A DNA stretch of 41,820 bases from Betaproteobacteria bacterium (GTDB lineage: Bacteria > Pseudomonadota > Gammaproteobacteria > Burkholderiales > Gallionellaceae): positions 1 through 41,820 of the forward strand of contig JAIOPT010000037.1 in the NCBI GenBank assembly GCA_021413765.1. The letters are read 5' to 3'. Every line of letters begins with the position of its first letter. Positions within the stretch are counted from its first letter, which is position 1. Of the stretch, positions 8,299 to 17,194 are shown in pieces. Under the pieces are notes generated by a model. That model ran no database searches. It had not been told where the DNA came from and saw only the letters and a list, made by a program, of their open reading frames with translations. The position numbers and the translations under genes are program-made.

Positions 8299-8308
8299 AT
8301 GAACGCAT
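8156..8308 (-). CDS. Possible 50-residue protein or gene fragment
   Basis: A minus-strand frame from ATG 8308 to TGA 8158-8156 gives MRSFKSLKKHPLLDFLLRVG followed by EQPNIMAYRAYLKPFHDLN and a short tail. The composition is protein-like, with alternating hydrophobic and basic residues, and unlike a random shadow. It overlaps the glycosyltransferase start by ten bases on the opposite strand. It may be the C-terminal remnant of a larger gene cut by arrival of the GC-rich block. No family recognised. Confidence 0.3.
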   Translation of the reverse strand: MRSFKSLKKHPLLDFLLRVGEQPNIMAYRAYLKPFHDLNMYQHPATMYFH

Positions 8309-11300
8309 CTTGCGCACTTTCACCGGCTGTCGATTACCCGGCTCAATGGCCTGTATCAGGCAACCGTCTTCTATTGAAACTGCTTGAGCCAGGTTCCAAT
8401 CCACAAGATACTGTGCTGGTGCCGCCACCTGCTGCACCGAATGGGCCGCTGGTATCCTGCCTGATGGTTAGTCGTGGCCGACTGTTACCGGCGCGTTATG
8501 CCATTGAGTGTTTTCGCAGCCAAACCTACAGGCAGCGTGAATTAGTAATCATTGATGATAACCCTGCATCAGAGTTGGCGGAGTTTCTGGCGGTTTTAGA
8601 CGATCCGCTGATCCGCCACATTATTTTGCCGGCAGGCCAAGGAAGTCTGGGTAGCATGCGCAACCGTGCGTTAGCCGAATCGCGCGGCGACTTGGTGTGC
8701 CAGTGGGATGATGATGACCTGTTTGATGCTCGCCGTATCGCCTGGCAGGTGGCGGCTCTACAGACGTGCAAGGCGCAAGCTTGCTTCTTGCATCGTTGGA
8801 CGCTGTGGTGGCCGGCCGAGCGCCGCATCGCAGTGTCCGGCGAGCGCATATGGGAAGGTAGTATGCTGGCGCGGCGTACGGCAGTGCCGGCCTATCCTGA
8901 TCAGCGGCGAGGCGAGGACACCGTGGTCACCGGGCAGATCACTACAGACCACCGCGTGGTGCTGATGAATGCGCCAGAGCTCTACTGCTATACCATTCAC
9001 GGCGGTAATACTTTCCACTACCAGCATTTCCTTGGCATCTACAACGCTGCCAGTGAGTTTGCGGGCCGTCATGCCTATGAAGACTATCTGCAACTGCTTG
9101 GTCGCCGATTGCCGATCCTGGATTACACTGTTGCATTGGAACAGGGAGGCAGCTTGGCCGCCTATCGGCGTCCGCAGCCAGTACCAATGCCAGATCGATT
9201 CATCGACCCGGCGCGGCCGCGCCCCGGATGGTCGCCGTCGTGCAACGAGCCGCGCGTATCGATCATCGTGCGCAGTATGGGCCGCAGCTGTCTGGCGGAT
9301 GCCCTGAATTCGCTGGCCGCGCAGTCCTATCGCCAACTTGAAGTAGTGGTGGTGGATGCCACCGGCGGGCGTCATCCGCCGTTGCCGGCATCCATTGCGG
9401 CTGATGTGCGCTTTCGTTTGATGAGTGCTCGCCGTCCACTGAAGCGCCCGGCGGCGGCAAATTTCGGCCTCGAAGCAGCCACTGGGGAATACATCGGTTT
9501 TCTGGATGACGACGACCTGTTTGATCCGGAACACGTCGCACTGCTGGTTCGCCGCATACTCGAGCCGGATCACCCGGACCTGGTATATGCCAGTTTGTGG
9601 CTGGTCGATCGCTATCACCGCCTTACCCAAAGACAGTGCAATCCGTTCAATCCGCTGATGTTCCAGTTCTTCAATCTAATCCCGGCAATCTCAGTGTTGT
9701 TTCATCGCCGCGTGATTGAACTCGGCTGCCATTTTGATGAGAGCCTGGAAGTCTTCGAGGACTGGGATTTCTGGCTTCAGCTCGCACCACATGTGCGCAT
9801 AGAGCGCATTGAAGCGCCGACACAGTTTTACTTCATCGAAGCCGGAACATCCGGCTGCAGCATCGGCTTGAACGCCGATCAGGCACGTGCCGGACACTAC
9901 TCAAAACGCGTGCGTCAACGCTGGGAGCCCTGTAGTTCAGCGCTGTGGCGCGAATACACTGCGCTGGTGCACGACCTACTTGCGCGCTTTCACGATGGCG
10001 AACGCGCTGAACTGCGCCCTGCGATGCGGGCGCTGCTGTGGCGCTATCCGGAAGAGCCTAACATTGAATTCCACCTCGGGCGCAGCTATCTCGCAGAAGG
10101 CCATGTTTTCAGTGCGCGCCGGCTTTATGAATCGGCCGTTTCGCACAACCGCAGCTGCCCAGAATTCATGCTGTCTCTAGCACGGCTTTGGGAGATACAA
10201 GGTTCGCCGGAAGACGCACTGTCGTGCTTGGAAGAAGCACGCCCAGCGCTGTCAATAAAGACGCAAGTAGTGGATACCGAAATCACCCGTCTGAAACGCC
10301 TGATCAAGAGCCGCCAGACTTTTCCGGAGAGTGGGGCGGGCGGTGGACGCATTGGCCGCAATGAACCCTGTTCCTGTGGCAGCGGTTCACGTTACAAACA
10401 TTGTTGCGGCCACCACAGTGCGCGGCCAAATTTGGGAGTTACAAATCAGTTGTTGCAGGCGGAATGCGACCGGCTACAGGTGGCTGGTATAGAACACTAC
10501 CAGCGTGGCGAACTACCAGCCGCTGGCGATTCTCTGGCAGCGGCCAATGCATTGTTGCCGGGCCAGCCGATGGTCAATCATGCGCTGGCGCTGCTGGCTT
10601 TTGATCAGGGCGCGCTTGATGAGGCTGCGCGTTATGCCGATGTTGCATTGGCCGCGACCACCGATTCCATTATCACGAGCTTTCATCGCAAATTGAATTA
10701 CCGACGGCGCCGCATCGCCGAAGCGCAACTACTGCGCGAAGCGCTACATGCTTCGGGGCGCCTTTTGCCATCCGATGGCGTGCGCCTTGCGTTGGAGGCC
10801 GCACAGACCATACTGGTGTTGCGCTGCAGCGATATTTTTCCTCTGGTCGAGGATGATTTCAATGGTTGGCGGGGCGGGCTACATTTCTTGCAGGGCAAAC
10901 TAGAGACACTGCCGGATGTCGCACTTTCAACGTGGCCGGAGCAAGGTGGCATGTTAGTGATCGACGGGGTGCCTGAGGTTCTGCCGCCACTCCTGGATTC
11001 GCAACCGCGGGCACAGGTACTAATTCGAGTTACCCGAGATTGTCCAACCATACTGTTCGAAATCGCTCATGCAGTGCCCGGCATTATTGGCCTCGTTTAT
11101 CCCGACGATACCACTGCGCGACAGATCGGCCTCCCTGGGCTTGTTTTGCGGCCAACGCTGCCACCCGCTGCATTCGAGATTGTGCGCCCGGCGCCCGAAA
11201 ACACTTTCCGGGTCGGGCTGCGCGGTAGGTGCGAAGTCGATGGCCTGCATCCGCTTGATGCAGTGCTGATCCGCCGCCTGCTGGCCGACAGCCTGTCGGT

Positions 11301-11730
11301 AAACGTGCATGGTGGCACGCCACTGCTGCGTCATTTTCCGCCATCAACGCTACCGTCGGGGCTGCAATTACAGGGCTTCGATGCGTCGCAGGAAGATTTT
11401 CTCGCCAACATCGACTGCCTGGTGCTTCGACGCGCACCGCTGGCAAGTGGTGAAGCAGCGCTTGGCTTTGTTGCCAGCGCGCTGGCAGCGGGTTGTCCGC
11501 TGATTTGTGCGGATGGGTTGCCGGGCGCCGAGTTGATCATCGACGGTCGCAATGGCTTTCTAGTCGCCGCCGGAGACGAGGCAGCAATCTGCGAGCGTAT
11601 TGCGCTTCTGCGCGAGGATGCGACTCTCATGCAATCCATCTCCGAAGAGGCTCGCGCGACCGCCCGCCGGTATTTAGCCGCGCAGGACTTGGGCCGCTGG
11701 ACGCGCGTTCACTTGGGGCTGGAGGTCTGA
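8299..11730 (+). CDS. Multidomain glycosyltransferase: GT2-GT2-TPR-SEC-C-TPR-GT-B-like
   Basis: A 1143-residue protein. A first GT2 domain spans about 48-270 (LVSCLMVSRGRL, VIIDD, and DDDD at 137-140 as the metal/nucleotide-sugar motif). A second GT2 domain spans about 318-540 (VSIIVRSMGR, FLDDDDLFD at 402-409, EDWDFW). Helical TPR-like repeats follow near 585-670. A SEC-C zinc motif GRNEPCSCGSGSRYKHCCG (Cys 691, 693, 702, 703) interrupts them, with more TPR-like helices at 725-800. Residues about 900-1140 resemble the second half of a GT-B enzyme (AAGCPLICADGLPGAELI, DGRNGFLV). Probably a cytoplasmic enzyme adding several sugars to a glycan or a protein such as flagellin; the acceptor is inference. 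GC-rich relative to neighbours. ATG 8299 is not strongly supported by a ribosome-binding site. Confidence 0.85.
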   Translation: MNASCALSPAVDYPAQWPVSGNRLLLKLLEPGSNPQDTVLVPPPAAPNGPLVSCLMVSRGRLLPARYAIECFRSQTYRQRELVIIDDNPASELAEFLAVLDDPLIRHIILPAGQGSLGSMRNRALAESRGDLVCQWDDDDLFDARRIAWQVAALQTCKAQACFLHRWTLWWPAERRIAVSGERIWEGSMLARRTAVPAYPDQRRGEDTVVTGQITTDHRVVLMNAPELYCYTIHGGNTFHYQHFLGIYNAASEFAGRHAYEDYLQLLGRRLPILDYTVALEQGGSLAAYRRPQPVPMPDRFIDPARPRPGWSPSCNEPRVSIIVRSMGRSCLADALNSLAAQSYRQLEVVVVDATGGRHPPLPASIAADVRFRLMSARRPLKRPAAANFGLEAATGEYIGFLDDDDLFDPEHVALLVRRILEPDHPDLVYASLWLVDRYHRLTQRQCNPFNPLMFQFFNLIPAISVLFHRRVIELGCHFDESLEVFEDWDFWLQLAPHVRIERIEAPTQFYFIEAGTSGCSIGLNADQARAGHYSKRVRQRWEPCSSALWREYTALVHDLLARFHDGERAELRPAMRALLWRYPEEPNIEFHLGRSYLAEGHVFSARRLYESAVSHNRSCPEFMLSLARLWEIQGSPEDALSCLEEARPALSIKTQVVDTEITRLKRLIKSRQTFPESGAGGGRIGRNEPCSCGSGSRYKHCCGHHSARPNLGVTNQLLQAECDRLQVAGIEHYQRGELPAAGDSLAAANALLPGQPMVNHALALLAFDQGALDEAARYADVALAATTDSIITSFHRKLNYRRRRIAEAQLLREALHASGRLLPSDGVRLALEAAQTILVLRCSDIFPLVEDDFNGWRGGLHFLQGKLETLPDVALSTWPEQGGMLVIDGVPEVLPPLLDSQPRAQVLIRVTRDCPTILFEIAHAVPGIIGLVYPDDTTARQIGLPGLVLRPTLPPAAFEIVRPAPENTFRVGLRGRCEVDGLHPLDAVLIRRLLADSLSVNVHGGTPLLRHFPPSTLPSGLQLQGFDASQEDFLANIDCLVLRRAPLASGEAALGFVASALAAGCPLICADGLPGAELIIDGRNGFLVAAGDEAAICERIALLREDATLMQSISEEARATARRYLAAQDLGRWTRVHLGLEV

Positions 11731-12929
11731 TGCGCGGCATAAAACTAATTTCTTGGTCGGGCACATCGGGTTACGCGCTGTCAGCGCTAGATTATCTGCG
11801 CGGCTTGGTGGCACAGCAGGTGCCGGTTGAATGGGTGCCACTGTGTTCCGGGCCTGATGGCTACATACCCTGGCGCGCGGATCTTGGCATTGATGCACTC
11901 AACTTTTTTCCAGCATTGTCGAATGATCAGGCGCATGCCGACCTGCAGCAGCTTGTTGAGCACTGTTGCAAACCTTGTGATTACGACACGGTACTGGTGC
12001 ATCTGACGCCGGAATACTGGCCGGTGTATTTCGAACCCGGACGGCGCAATATCGGCTTTACTGCGTGGGAATCCGATCGTTTGCCGCCACACTGGCCCTC
12101 GCTGCTCAATCTGGCTGAACGCGTGCTGGTACCCAGCAGCATGAACCGCGAGGTGAGCGAGCGTTGTGGTGTTGTGGCACCAGTGCGCGTGGTGCCACAC
12201 ATGCAGCGCGAAATACCGCCACCGATGTCGGACGAACGGCGCCGACGAATACGTGCCGAGCTTGGCATTGGTCCGCATACCACGGTGTTTTATTCGATCA
12301 ACACTTGGGAGCCGCGCAAGGGCACCTATGATCTATTGAGCGCCTTTGCAAGCGCGTTCTCTGACGCAGACGATGTCCTGCTATTACTCAAGCCCTCGCC
12401 ACGGGGTATCGGTGCACCGCCGTCTTATACTGTCGAGCCGGTCGCGGATTTACTTGCGAAATGGCTCCAACGCGCCGCGCGCGGGCGCATGGCCTGCCTG
12501 CCGCCGATCCGCGTGATTGGGGACAACCTGTCCGGCGAGCAGATCGAGAATCTGCACTGTGCAGGAGATGTGTTTGTTTCACTGACACGCGGCGAAGGCT
12601 GGGGCATGGGCGGCTGTGAGGCGCTGGCGCGCGGCCGCCCGGTACTGATGACCGGATGGGGCGGTCAGCTCGACTACCTTGGCAATGATTGGCCGTGGCT
12701 TGTAAACCACCGTCTGATACAAGTAACGCCATGGCCGCAACAGGCAAGTTACCTTGCTACTCAGCGATGGGCGCAGGCCGACCTGGCGCATGCTGCCGAA
12801 TTGATGCGCGGTCTGCACCGCGATCTGCCAGCGGCCATGGCGCACGCTACGCAGGCCGCTGAAACGCTGCGCCAGAGGCTGTCGATGCGGCGAGTGACCG
12901 AACATTTACTGGAGAGTCTGGATGACTGA
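11730..12929 (+). CDS. GT-B glycosyltransferase (GT4-like)
   Basis: A 399-residue protein. The start ATG 11730 shares one base with the previous TGA and is preceded by GGAGGT (11721-11726); an upstream open stretch in this frame is only a shadow of the previous gene. N-terminal half: GFTAWESDRLP and RVLVPSSMNRE, typical of the acceptor-side Rossmann domain. C-terminal half: VFYSINTWEPRKG, LLLLKPSPRG, and EGWGMGGCEALARGRPVL, which carries the two-glutamate motif that contacts the nucleotide sugar in retaining GT4 enzymes. Second gene of the overlapping three-gene operon; donor and acceptor unknown. Confidence 0.85.
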   Translation: MRGIKLISWSGTSGYALSALDYLRGLVAQQVPVEWVPLCSGPDGYIPWRADLGIDALNFFPALSNDQAHADLQQLVEHCCKPCDYDTVLVHLTPEYWPVYFEPGRRNIGFTAWESDRLPPHWPSLLNLAERVLVPSSMNREVSERCGVVAPVRVVPHMQREIPPPMSDERRRRIRAELGIGPHTTVFYSINTWEPRKGTYDLLSAFASAFSDADDVLLLLKPSPRGIGAPPSYTVEPVADLLAKWLQRAARGRMACLPPIRVIGDNLSGEQIENLHCAGDVFVSLTRGEGWGMGGCEALARGRPVLMTGWGGQLDYLGNDWPWLVNHRLIQVTPWPQQASYLATQRWAQADLAHAAELMRGLHRDLPAAMAHATQAAETLRQRLSMRRVTEHLLESLDD

Positions 12930-13761
12930 GATACCGCGCATCTTCCATTTTGTGTTCGGGCTGAGACCGCAGGATGAGCCGTTTCACCTGTTGCACTACC
13001 TGTGCCTGGAATCATGCCGTCAGGTCAATCAGCCTGAGACAATCCACTTTCACTACCTCAATGAACCTTGGGGGTATTGGTGGGACCGCATCCGGCCGCA
13101 CTTGGTGCTGCATCATGTCGATCCGGAGCCATTCGTTCGTGATAGTTCCCGATATGCCAACACGCCTGAGGGACGCATCATCCGCCAGCGCAACCTAGAC
13201 TACGCTCACGAATCAGACTTCATCCGCATGAAAGCGCTGCAGACTTGGGGCGGGGTATATGCCGACATGGATACACTGTTCCTGCAGCCGATGCCGGACG
13301 AGTTTTACCGCGAGCAGTTTGTCATCGGCGCGGAGCAGGACGAGTTGGAAGAGCGCAATTCGATGAAACGATCGCTGTGCAACGCGTTGATGCTGGCGCG
13401 GCCGGAATCAGCCTATTTAGCGCGCTGGCTGGAGAACATGTATCTGGTATTCGACGGCACCTGGAGTCGTCACTCCTGCCAAGAAGCGACGCAAGTGCGG
13501 CAACAGAGACCGGATACCGTGCGCGTGCTGCCCAAACGCTGCTTCCACCGGCACGGCGCCGACCCGGTCGGAGTGCGCACTCTGTTGGAAGGACTTGATG
13601 AGGATTTCTCGGGCATGTATTCGATGCACTTGTGGGCGCATCTGTGGTGGGACGAATGGCGCACCGATTTTACCATTGTGCATGGTGGCATGATCGACGA
13701 AGACTACGTGCGTTACGCCGAGACCACTTACGCAATTGCGGCTCGGAGGTTTCTTGACTGA
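12922..13761 (+). CDS. DXD-containing glycosyltransferase (GT32 / Gly_transf_sug type)
   Basis: A 279-residue protein starting IPRIFHFVFG, the usual opening of GT32-like sugar transferases. A central HESDFIRMKALQTWGGVYAD leads into DMD (residues 115-117), the DXD motif that binds metal and nucleotide sugar. Later YLARWLENMY and VHGGMIDEDYV have the look of the family's end. It overlaps the preceding gene by eight bases and has GGAG upstream, so it is the third member of the same operon. The set suggests stepwise building of one oligosaccharide. Confidence 0.85.
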   Translation: MTEIPRIFHFVFGLRPQDEPFHLLHYLCLESCRQVNQPETIHFHYLNEPWGYWWDRIRPHLVLHHVDPEPFVRDSSRYANTPEGRIIRQRNLDYAHESDFIRMKALQTWGGVYADMDTLFLQPMPDEFYREQFVIGAEQDELEERNSMKRSLCNALMLARPESAYLARWLENMYLVFDGTWSRHSCQEATQVRQQRPDTVRVLPKRCFHRHGADPVGVRTLLEGLDEDFSGMYSMHLWAHLWWDEWRTDFTIVHGGMIDEDYVRYAETTYAIAARRFLD

Positions 13762-13826
13762 ATCAGGCGGAGTGATGGCTATTAGATGAGCTACCATCCT
13801 GTCTCTTAACGTCATGTAAAAAACAT

Positions 13827-14801
13827 ATGGATCGGACAGAACGATTTTACAAAATTGAACAACTGCTGATTTCACGTCGGGTAGTACCAATTTCTATCTT
13901 TCTGGAAGCGCTTGGAATTTCGCAGGCCACTTTCAAACGTGATCTGGATTACCTGCGTGACCGCATGAACATGCCCATCGAGTGGGATCGGGACGCCAAG
14001 GGGTATCGGTATGTAACAACCCATCCAAATGACAGCGCCTCAACGTTGCCCGGAATGTGGTTCAGTGCATCAGAAGTGCATGCCCTGCTGACAATGCAAC
14101 ACTTGCTCGCCAATCTTGGCAATGGATTGTTAAGCAACCATATCGCACCCTTGCAGACCCGCCTTAAAGCCTTGCTTGGCAGCGCTGACCATAGCGTTGA
14201 AGAAGTGGAAAAACGCATCAAGTTGGAGCACGCCAGCAGACGTGCCTTGCCACTTGAATGTTTTGAAACCATCGCCACGGCAACACTGCAACGGAAACAA
14301 TTGAAGATCACCCACTTCAATCGCCAGAACGGGCAAGAAAACACCCGCACTATTTCACCCCAGCAACTTCTATTCTATCGGGATAACTGGTACGTCGATG
14401 CATGGTGCCATCTGAGAGAAGGAATCCGCAGTTTTTCAATTGATGCCATCCGTCATGCGGAATTGGTAGAGGCACCCGCAATTGAATTGTCGCAGCATGA
14501 ACTGAAGAAATACTTCGAAAAGGGCTACGGCATATTCTCAGGCACAAAAGTAGCTTGGGCAAAGCTTAGGTTTACCCCAGAGCGGGCACGATGGGTTTCC
14601 ACTGAACAATGGCATCCCGAGCAAAAATCTCGTTTTGACAAAGATGGATATTATTGCCTGGAAGTGCCCTATTCCGATGACCGCGAACTATTGATGGACA
14701 TACTCAAGCACGGCACTGAAGTCGAAGTTATAGCACCTAAGGCATTGAGAGGTAGCGTCAGCAAATTGCTTGAATCTGCTTTGGCGCAATATAAAATCTG
14801 A
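13827..14801 (+). CDS. HTH-WYL transcriptional regulator
   Basis: A 324-residue protein. An N-terminal winged helix (about 1-75: ERFYKIEQLLISRR, ALGISQATFKRDLDYLRDR) is followed by a WYL domain around 160-230 with the signature LLFYRDNWYVDAWCHLREGIRSF in two halves. A C-terminal WCX-type region (RFTPERARWVSTEQWHPEQ...LEVPYSDDRELLMDIL) completes the YafY-type layout. Such proteins act as ligand-responsive regulators, some binding nucleotides. A perfect hairpin and a small membrane-protein gene follow directly and may be its target. Confidence 0.9.
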   Translation: MDRTERFYKIEQLLISRRVVPISIFLEALGISQATFKRDLDYLRDRMNMPIEWDRDAKGYRYVTTHPNDSASTLPGMWFSASEVHALLTMQHLLANLGNGLLSNHIAPLQTRLKALLGSADHSVEEVEKRIKLEHASRRALPLECFETIATATLQRKQLKITHFNRQNGQENTRTISPQQLLFYRDNWYVDAWCHLREGIRSFSIDAIRHAELVEAPAIELSQHELKKYFEKGYGIFSGTKVAWAKLRFTPERARWVSTEQWHPEQKSRFDKDGYYCLEVPYSDDRELLMDILKHGTEVEVIAPKALRGSVSKLLESALAQYKI

Positions 14802-14809
14802 AATTTATT

Positions 14810-14836
14810 TCAGTAGCTCACGCCATGAGCTACTGA
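14810..14836. promoter_or_regulatory. Perfect 11-bp inverted repeat between the WYL gene and a small ORF
   Basis: TCAGTAGCTCA (14810-14820), loop CGCCA, then TGAGCTACTGA (14826-14836). The pairing is perfect. No T run follows on the plus strand, so a classical intrinsic terminator is not well supported. On the reverse strand it is followed by GAAATAAATTT. A regulator operator (possibly for the WYL protein) or an mRNA processing hairpin are alternatives. Confidence 0.55.
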
Positions 14837-14883
14837 CCCCACTATCATGGGTTCATCCAAATTAATTCAATAAGGAGAAACCC

Positions 14884-14979
14884 ATGTGTAAAGAAATCAA
14901 AATTGACCCAGACCGGCTGGTATTTTTCGGATGTATGTTCGGGGGAATTGTGCTGGCCGTTGTGAATATGGTTTACTGA
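14884..14979 (+). CDS. Small membrane protein, 31 residues
   Basis: ATG 14884 to TGA 14977-14979. The start is strongly supported by AAGGAGA at 14872-14878. The peptide has a short charged head (MCKEIKIDPDRLVF) and a hydrophobic helix of about 17 residues (FFGCMFGGIVLAVVNMVY), so a single membrane-spanning segment with two cysteines is likely. No family recognised. It follows the WYL gene and hairpin on the same strand and may be controlled there. Confidence 0.6.
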   Translation: MCKEIKIDPDRLVFFGCMFGGIVLAVVNMVY

Positions 14980-15208
14980 GAATAGTGGCCTATTCTAGCA
15001 AGCTGATTGCCTATGTTTTGACCGGCTGAAATAAAGCACTCAGCAGTCAAAGTAATTTTGCGGACAGCATGTAGGCATGGTACTAATTGTCTTCACCAAA
15101 CTCTGGATCAATTTGATGACTTCTGAAGGATATCAACCCTGATTCAGGGTATGTGTGATATGTTAAAACCCGTTGGGCAAATAAAATTGGCTATTGGGGA
15201 ACTTTGGC

Positions 15209-16333
15209 ATGAAAAACCGCATGCGGTTGCTAACTTACAGCGCGATATCGATCTTGGCGATCTTTTTGGTCATCATGATATTGGGGATGTCTGAATTGCG
15301 TTTATCCCAGGATGAAACAAATAAGAAGGAAATGCTTGCTCGCGCTTTGATGGAAATCAAGTCCGCAGCACTTTCTACTATTATGCTTGATCCATTGCTT
15401 GTGGAAACGAAACAAGTTTTCAAAGATGCCGAGGTCTCCATTCAACACCAAGCTGAGTTAATTCTTGCCAAAGAGCAGAACCCGCAGATGCGTGCTGAAT
15501 TTGAAGATGTTTTAAAGCAATGGCAGCAGTATGACAAATCCTCCCGTCAATTGATTGACCAGGCTACCTATCACCTAGATAGCAGCAATGAATCCGTTGT
15601 CCGCTTCTACCATGAATCATTTAAGCCCTTACAGAACAAAATTGAAAAATTATTACAGCGTGTAATTGAAGAGGCCAATCGAGCAGATGTTGAAGCAAAA
15701 AATGATGCCAAGCTGGTGTATTGGATTTTATTTCCGCTGCTGATATTGATTTGCATTGTAATTGCCGGGTTGATGATTGTGCTGCAAAAAGCAGAAGGTG
15801 CGATTCGGGACTTGGCTTTCCTTGATCCGCTAACGCACCTTGCCAACAGGCGTCAATTGTTAAATCGACTTGAGCAATCATTGGCAGAGAGCAATCGCAA
15901 CGGCATGTATGGTGCATTACTCTATCTTGACATGGACAAATTCAAATCCCTAAACGACAGTATGGGTCACCAATATGGTGATAAATTTCTGTGCGAAGTC
16001 GCAAATCGATTGAAAGATTGTGTTCGCACCGAAGACACAATTGCACGGATTGGTGGAGACGAGTTTTGCATCATGCTAGAAAACATAGGCATGGATGCAG
16101 GGATATCTATTGAGAAGGTTAGAAGCGCTGCCGATAAAATCATCGCAGCACTAGGAAGGCCATATGCATTGAATGCCCACAAGTATTACTCAACTGCCAG
16201 TGTAGGCATATCTCTCTATCATGAACCTGACAGCAATGTCGATGTAGTGCTAAATCAGGCCGACTCAGCCATGTATGAGGCCAAGCATGCAGGCGGAGGT
16301 ACTTGGCGTTTATATGAACAAATTATAAGTTAG
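15209..16333 (+). CDS. Membrane-bound diguanylate cyclase (GGDEF)
   Basis: A 374-residue protein. ATG 15209 is chosen over the upstream TTG 15194 because GGGGA (15197-15200 region) is correctly spaced. One membrane helix lies at about 6-28, an alpha-helical periplasmic sensor at 30-165, and a second helix at 170-195. The C-terminal GGDEF domain is intact: DPLTHLANRRQLL, LDMDKFKSLND and RIGGDEF with GGDEF at 282-286. RTED at 273-276, five residues before it, is a proper inhibitory I-site. The protein should make c-di-GMP with product feedback in response to an external signal. It lies upstream of an HD-GYP gene of opposing activity. Confidence 0.92.
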   Translation: MKNRMRLLTYSAISILAIFLVIMILGMSELRLSQDETNKKEMLARALMEIKSAALSTIMLDPLLVETKQVFKDAEVSIQHQAELILAKEQNPQMRAEFEDVLKQWQQYDKSSRQLIDQATYHLDSSNESVVRFYHESFKPLQNKIEKLLQRVIEEANRADVEAKNDAKLVYWILFPLLILICIVIAGLMIVLQKAEGAIRDLAFLDPLTHLANRRQLLNRLEQSLAESNRNGMYGALLYLDMDKFKSLNDSMGHQYGDKFLCEVANRLKDCVRTEDTIARIGGDEFCIMLENIGMDAGISIEKVRSAADKIIAALGRPYALNAHKYYSTASVGISLYHEPDSNVDVVLNQADSAMYEAKHAGGGTWRLYEQIIS

Positions 16334-16339
16334 CAAACT

Positions 16340-16828
16340 TTAATATGCCTCTAAACCTTTTTTCAATTTGACCTGCGTATACATCAGGCAGGCGTTGAGG
16401 AGGCGTGATGACAATTTCACTTCCCACGCACACCAACTGAATCGATAACTGCACTTATTGAGATACCTTGCAGATACTTTGATGATAGCTCGTGATAGGT
16501 TCCCATCAGAAATGCCTTGAAGTTGCTGTTGTAGATATACACCCAAGGTGCCATTTTCCGTTTTTTTCATGCAGAGTCACTCATGCGGCGTAGAGACGTG
16601 CCGATCTCCACACTAACGAAGCCTGAGTATCACTACTCACCCGTTGGCTGGTCGGTCGTAAGGTGACAAAGGCTTCTTTTGCACGGAGGAGACCTGTTGT
16701 ATAGCGATATAACAGGCACGCCGACCACGGATCTCAACCTCAACCGGAAATTTCCCTTCAGCACCGTGCCCCTGCCCTCCACTGCGTCGACCACCTGCCG
16801 GAAAAATGATGGCATAGCCTAATTTATT
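16340..16828 (-). pseudogene. Decayed IS1595-family (ISXO2-like) transposase
   Basis: Minus-strand pieces in different frames reassemble into the C-terminal half of an IS1595-type DDE transposase. From 16828: GYAIIFPAGGRRSGGQGHGA then EGKFPVEVEIRGRR, matching the YLGG...RGxxGKTP block after the second catalytic Asp. Then, after several frame breaks, WVYIYNSNFKAFLMGTYHEL and SSKYLQ, matching the N-K-FL-GTYH end block. Finally RYLNKCSYRFSWCAWEVKL, matching the YL-EF-YRFNRR-W end, closing at 16340. At least two frameshifts and stops are present and the N-terminal part is absent. Family assignment is by remembered motif order, not a search. Confidence 0.65.
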
Positions 16829-17194
16829 TCATACTTTAAAGTTAAAGGTTTTTTTGCCGTTATTAATTTAACCGCTCGAACTGTTTCAAGCGGCCTATTT
16901 TACCTAGGGAACTTTGAAGTAGGCCCTATATAGTCGGCCATCAAATAAATTGATCAGAACATTCGTATTAGGGCCTTCGCGGGCATGACCGAATCGTACT
17001 ATTAAATAGCCGGCTTTATAGTTTAGTGTTCCACATTAATTAGCCCTCACTGTCCCAATGGGAGCGCGAGCCCATTTAAATTAATAAGATTTCTAATAGC
17101 ATCAATTATGAATTTATTTATTTTTCAATATATTGCTGTTCAAGTGTGCAATCTGGGTTTGAACCAGTTTAAGTGATTAAATCGAAGAGGGTTT
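16829..17194. other. Intergenic stretch upstream of the HD-GYP gene
   Basis: AT-rich, with no convincing gene on either strand. It should carry the promoter of the response-regulator gene. A six-base inverted pair, GGCCTA (16892-16897) and TAGGCC (16920-16925), is present but weak. The left part may include the lost start of the IS1595 remnant. Confidence 0.5.

Noticed and set aside
8758-9630. Long 290-codon minus-strand frame inside the large glycosyltransferase
   Set aside because: GC-rich coding DNA often leaves the opposite strand open; the plus-strand frame has clear GT2 motifs and the minus frame has none.
11493-11729. Upstream extension of the second glycosyltransferase
   Set aside because: It reads through the end of the preceding gene in another frame; ATG 11730 with GGAGGT and the family N-terminus fit.
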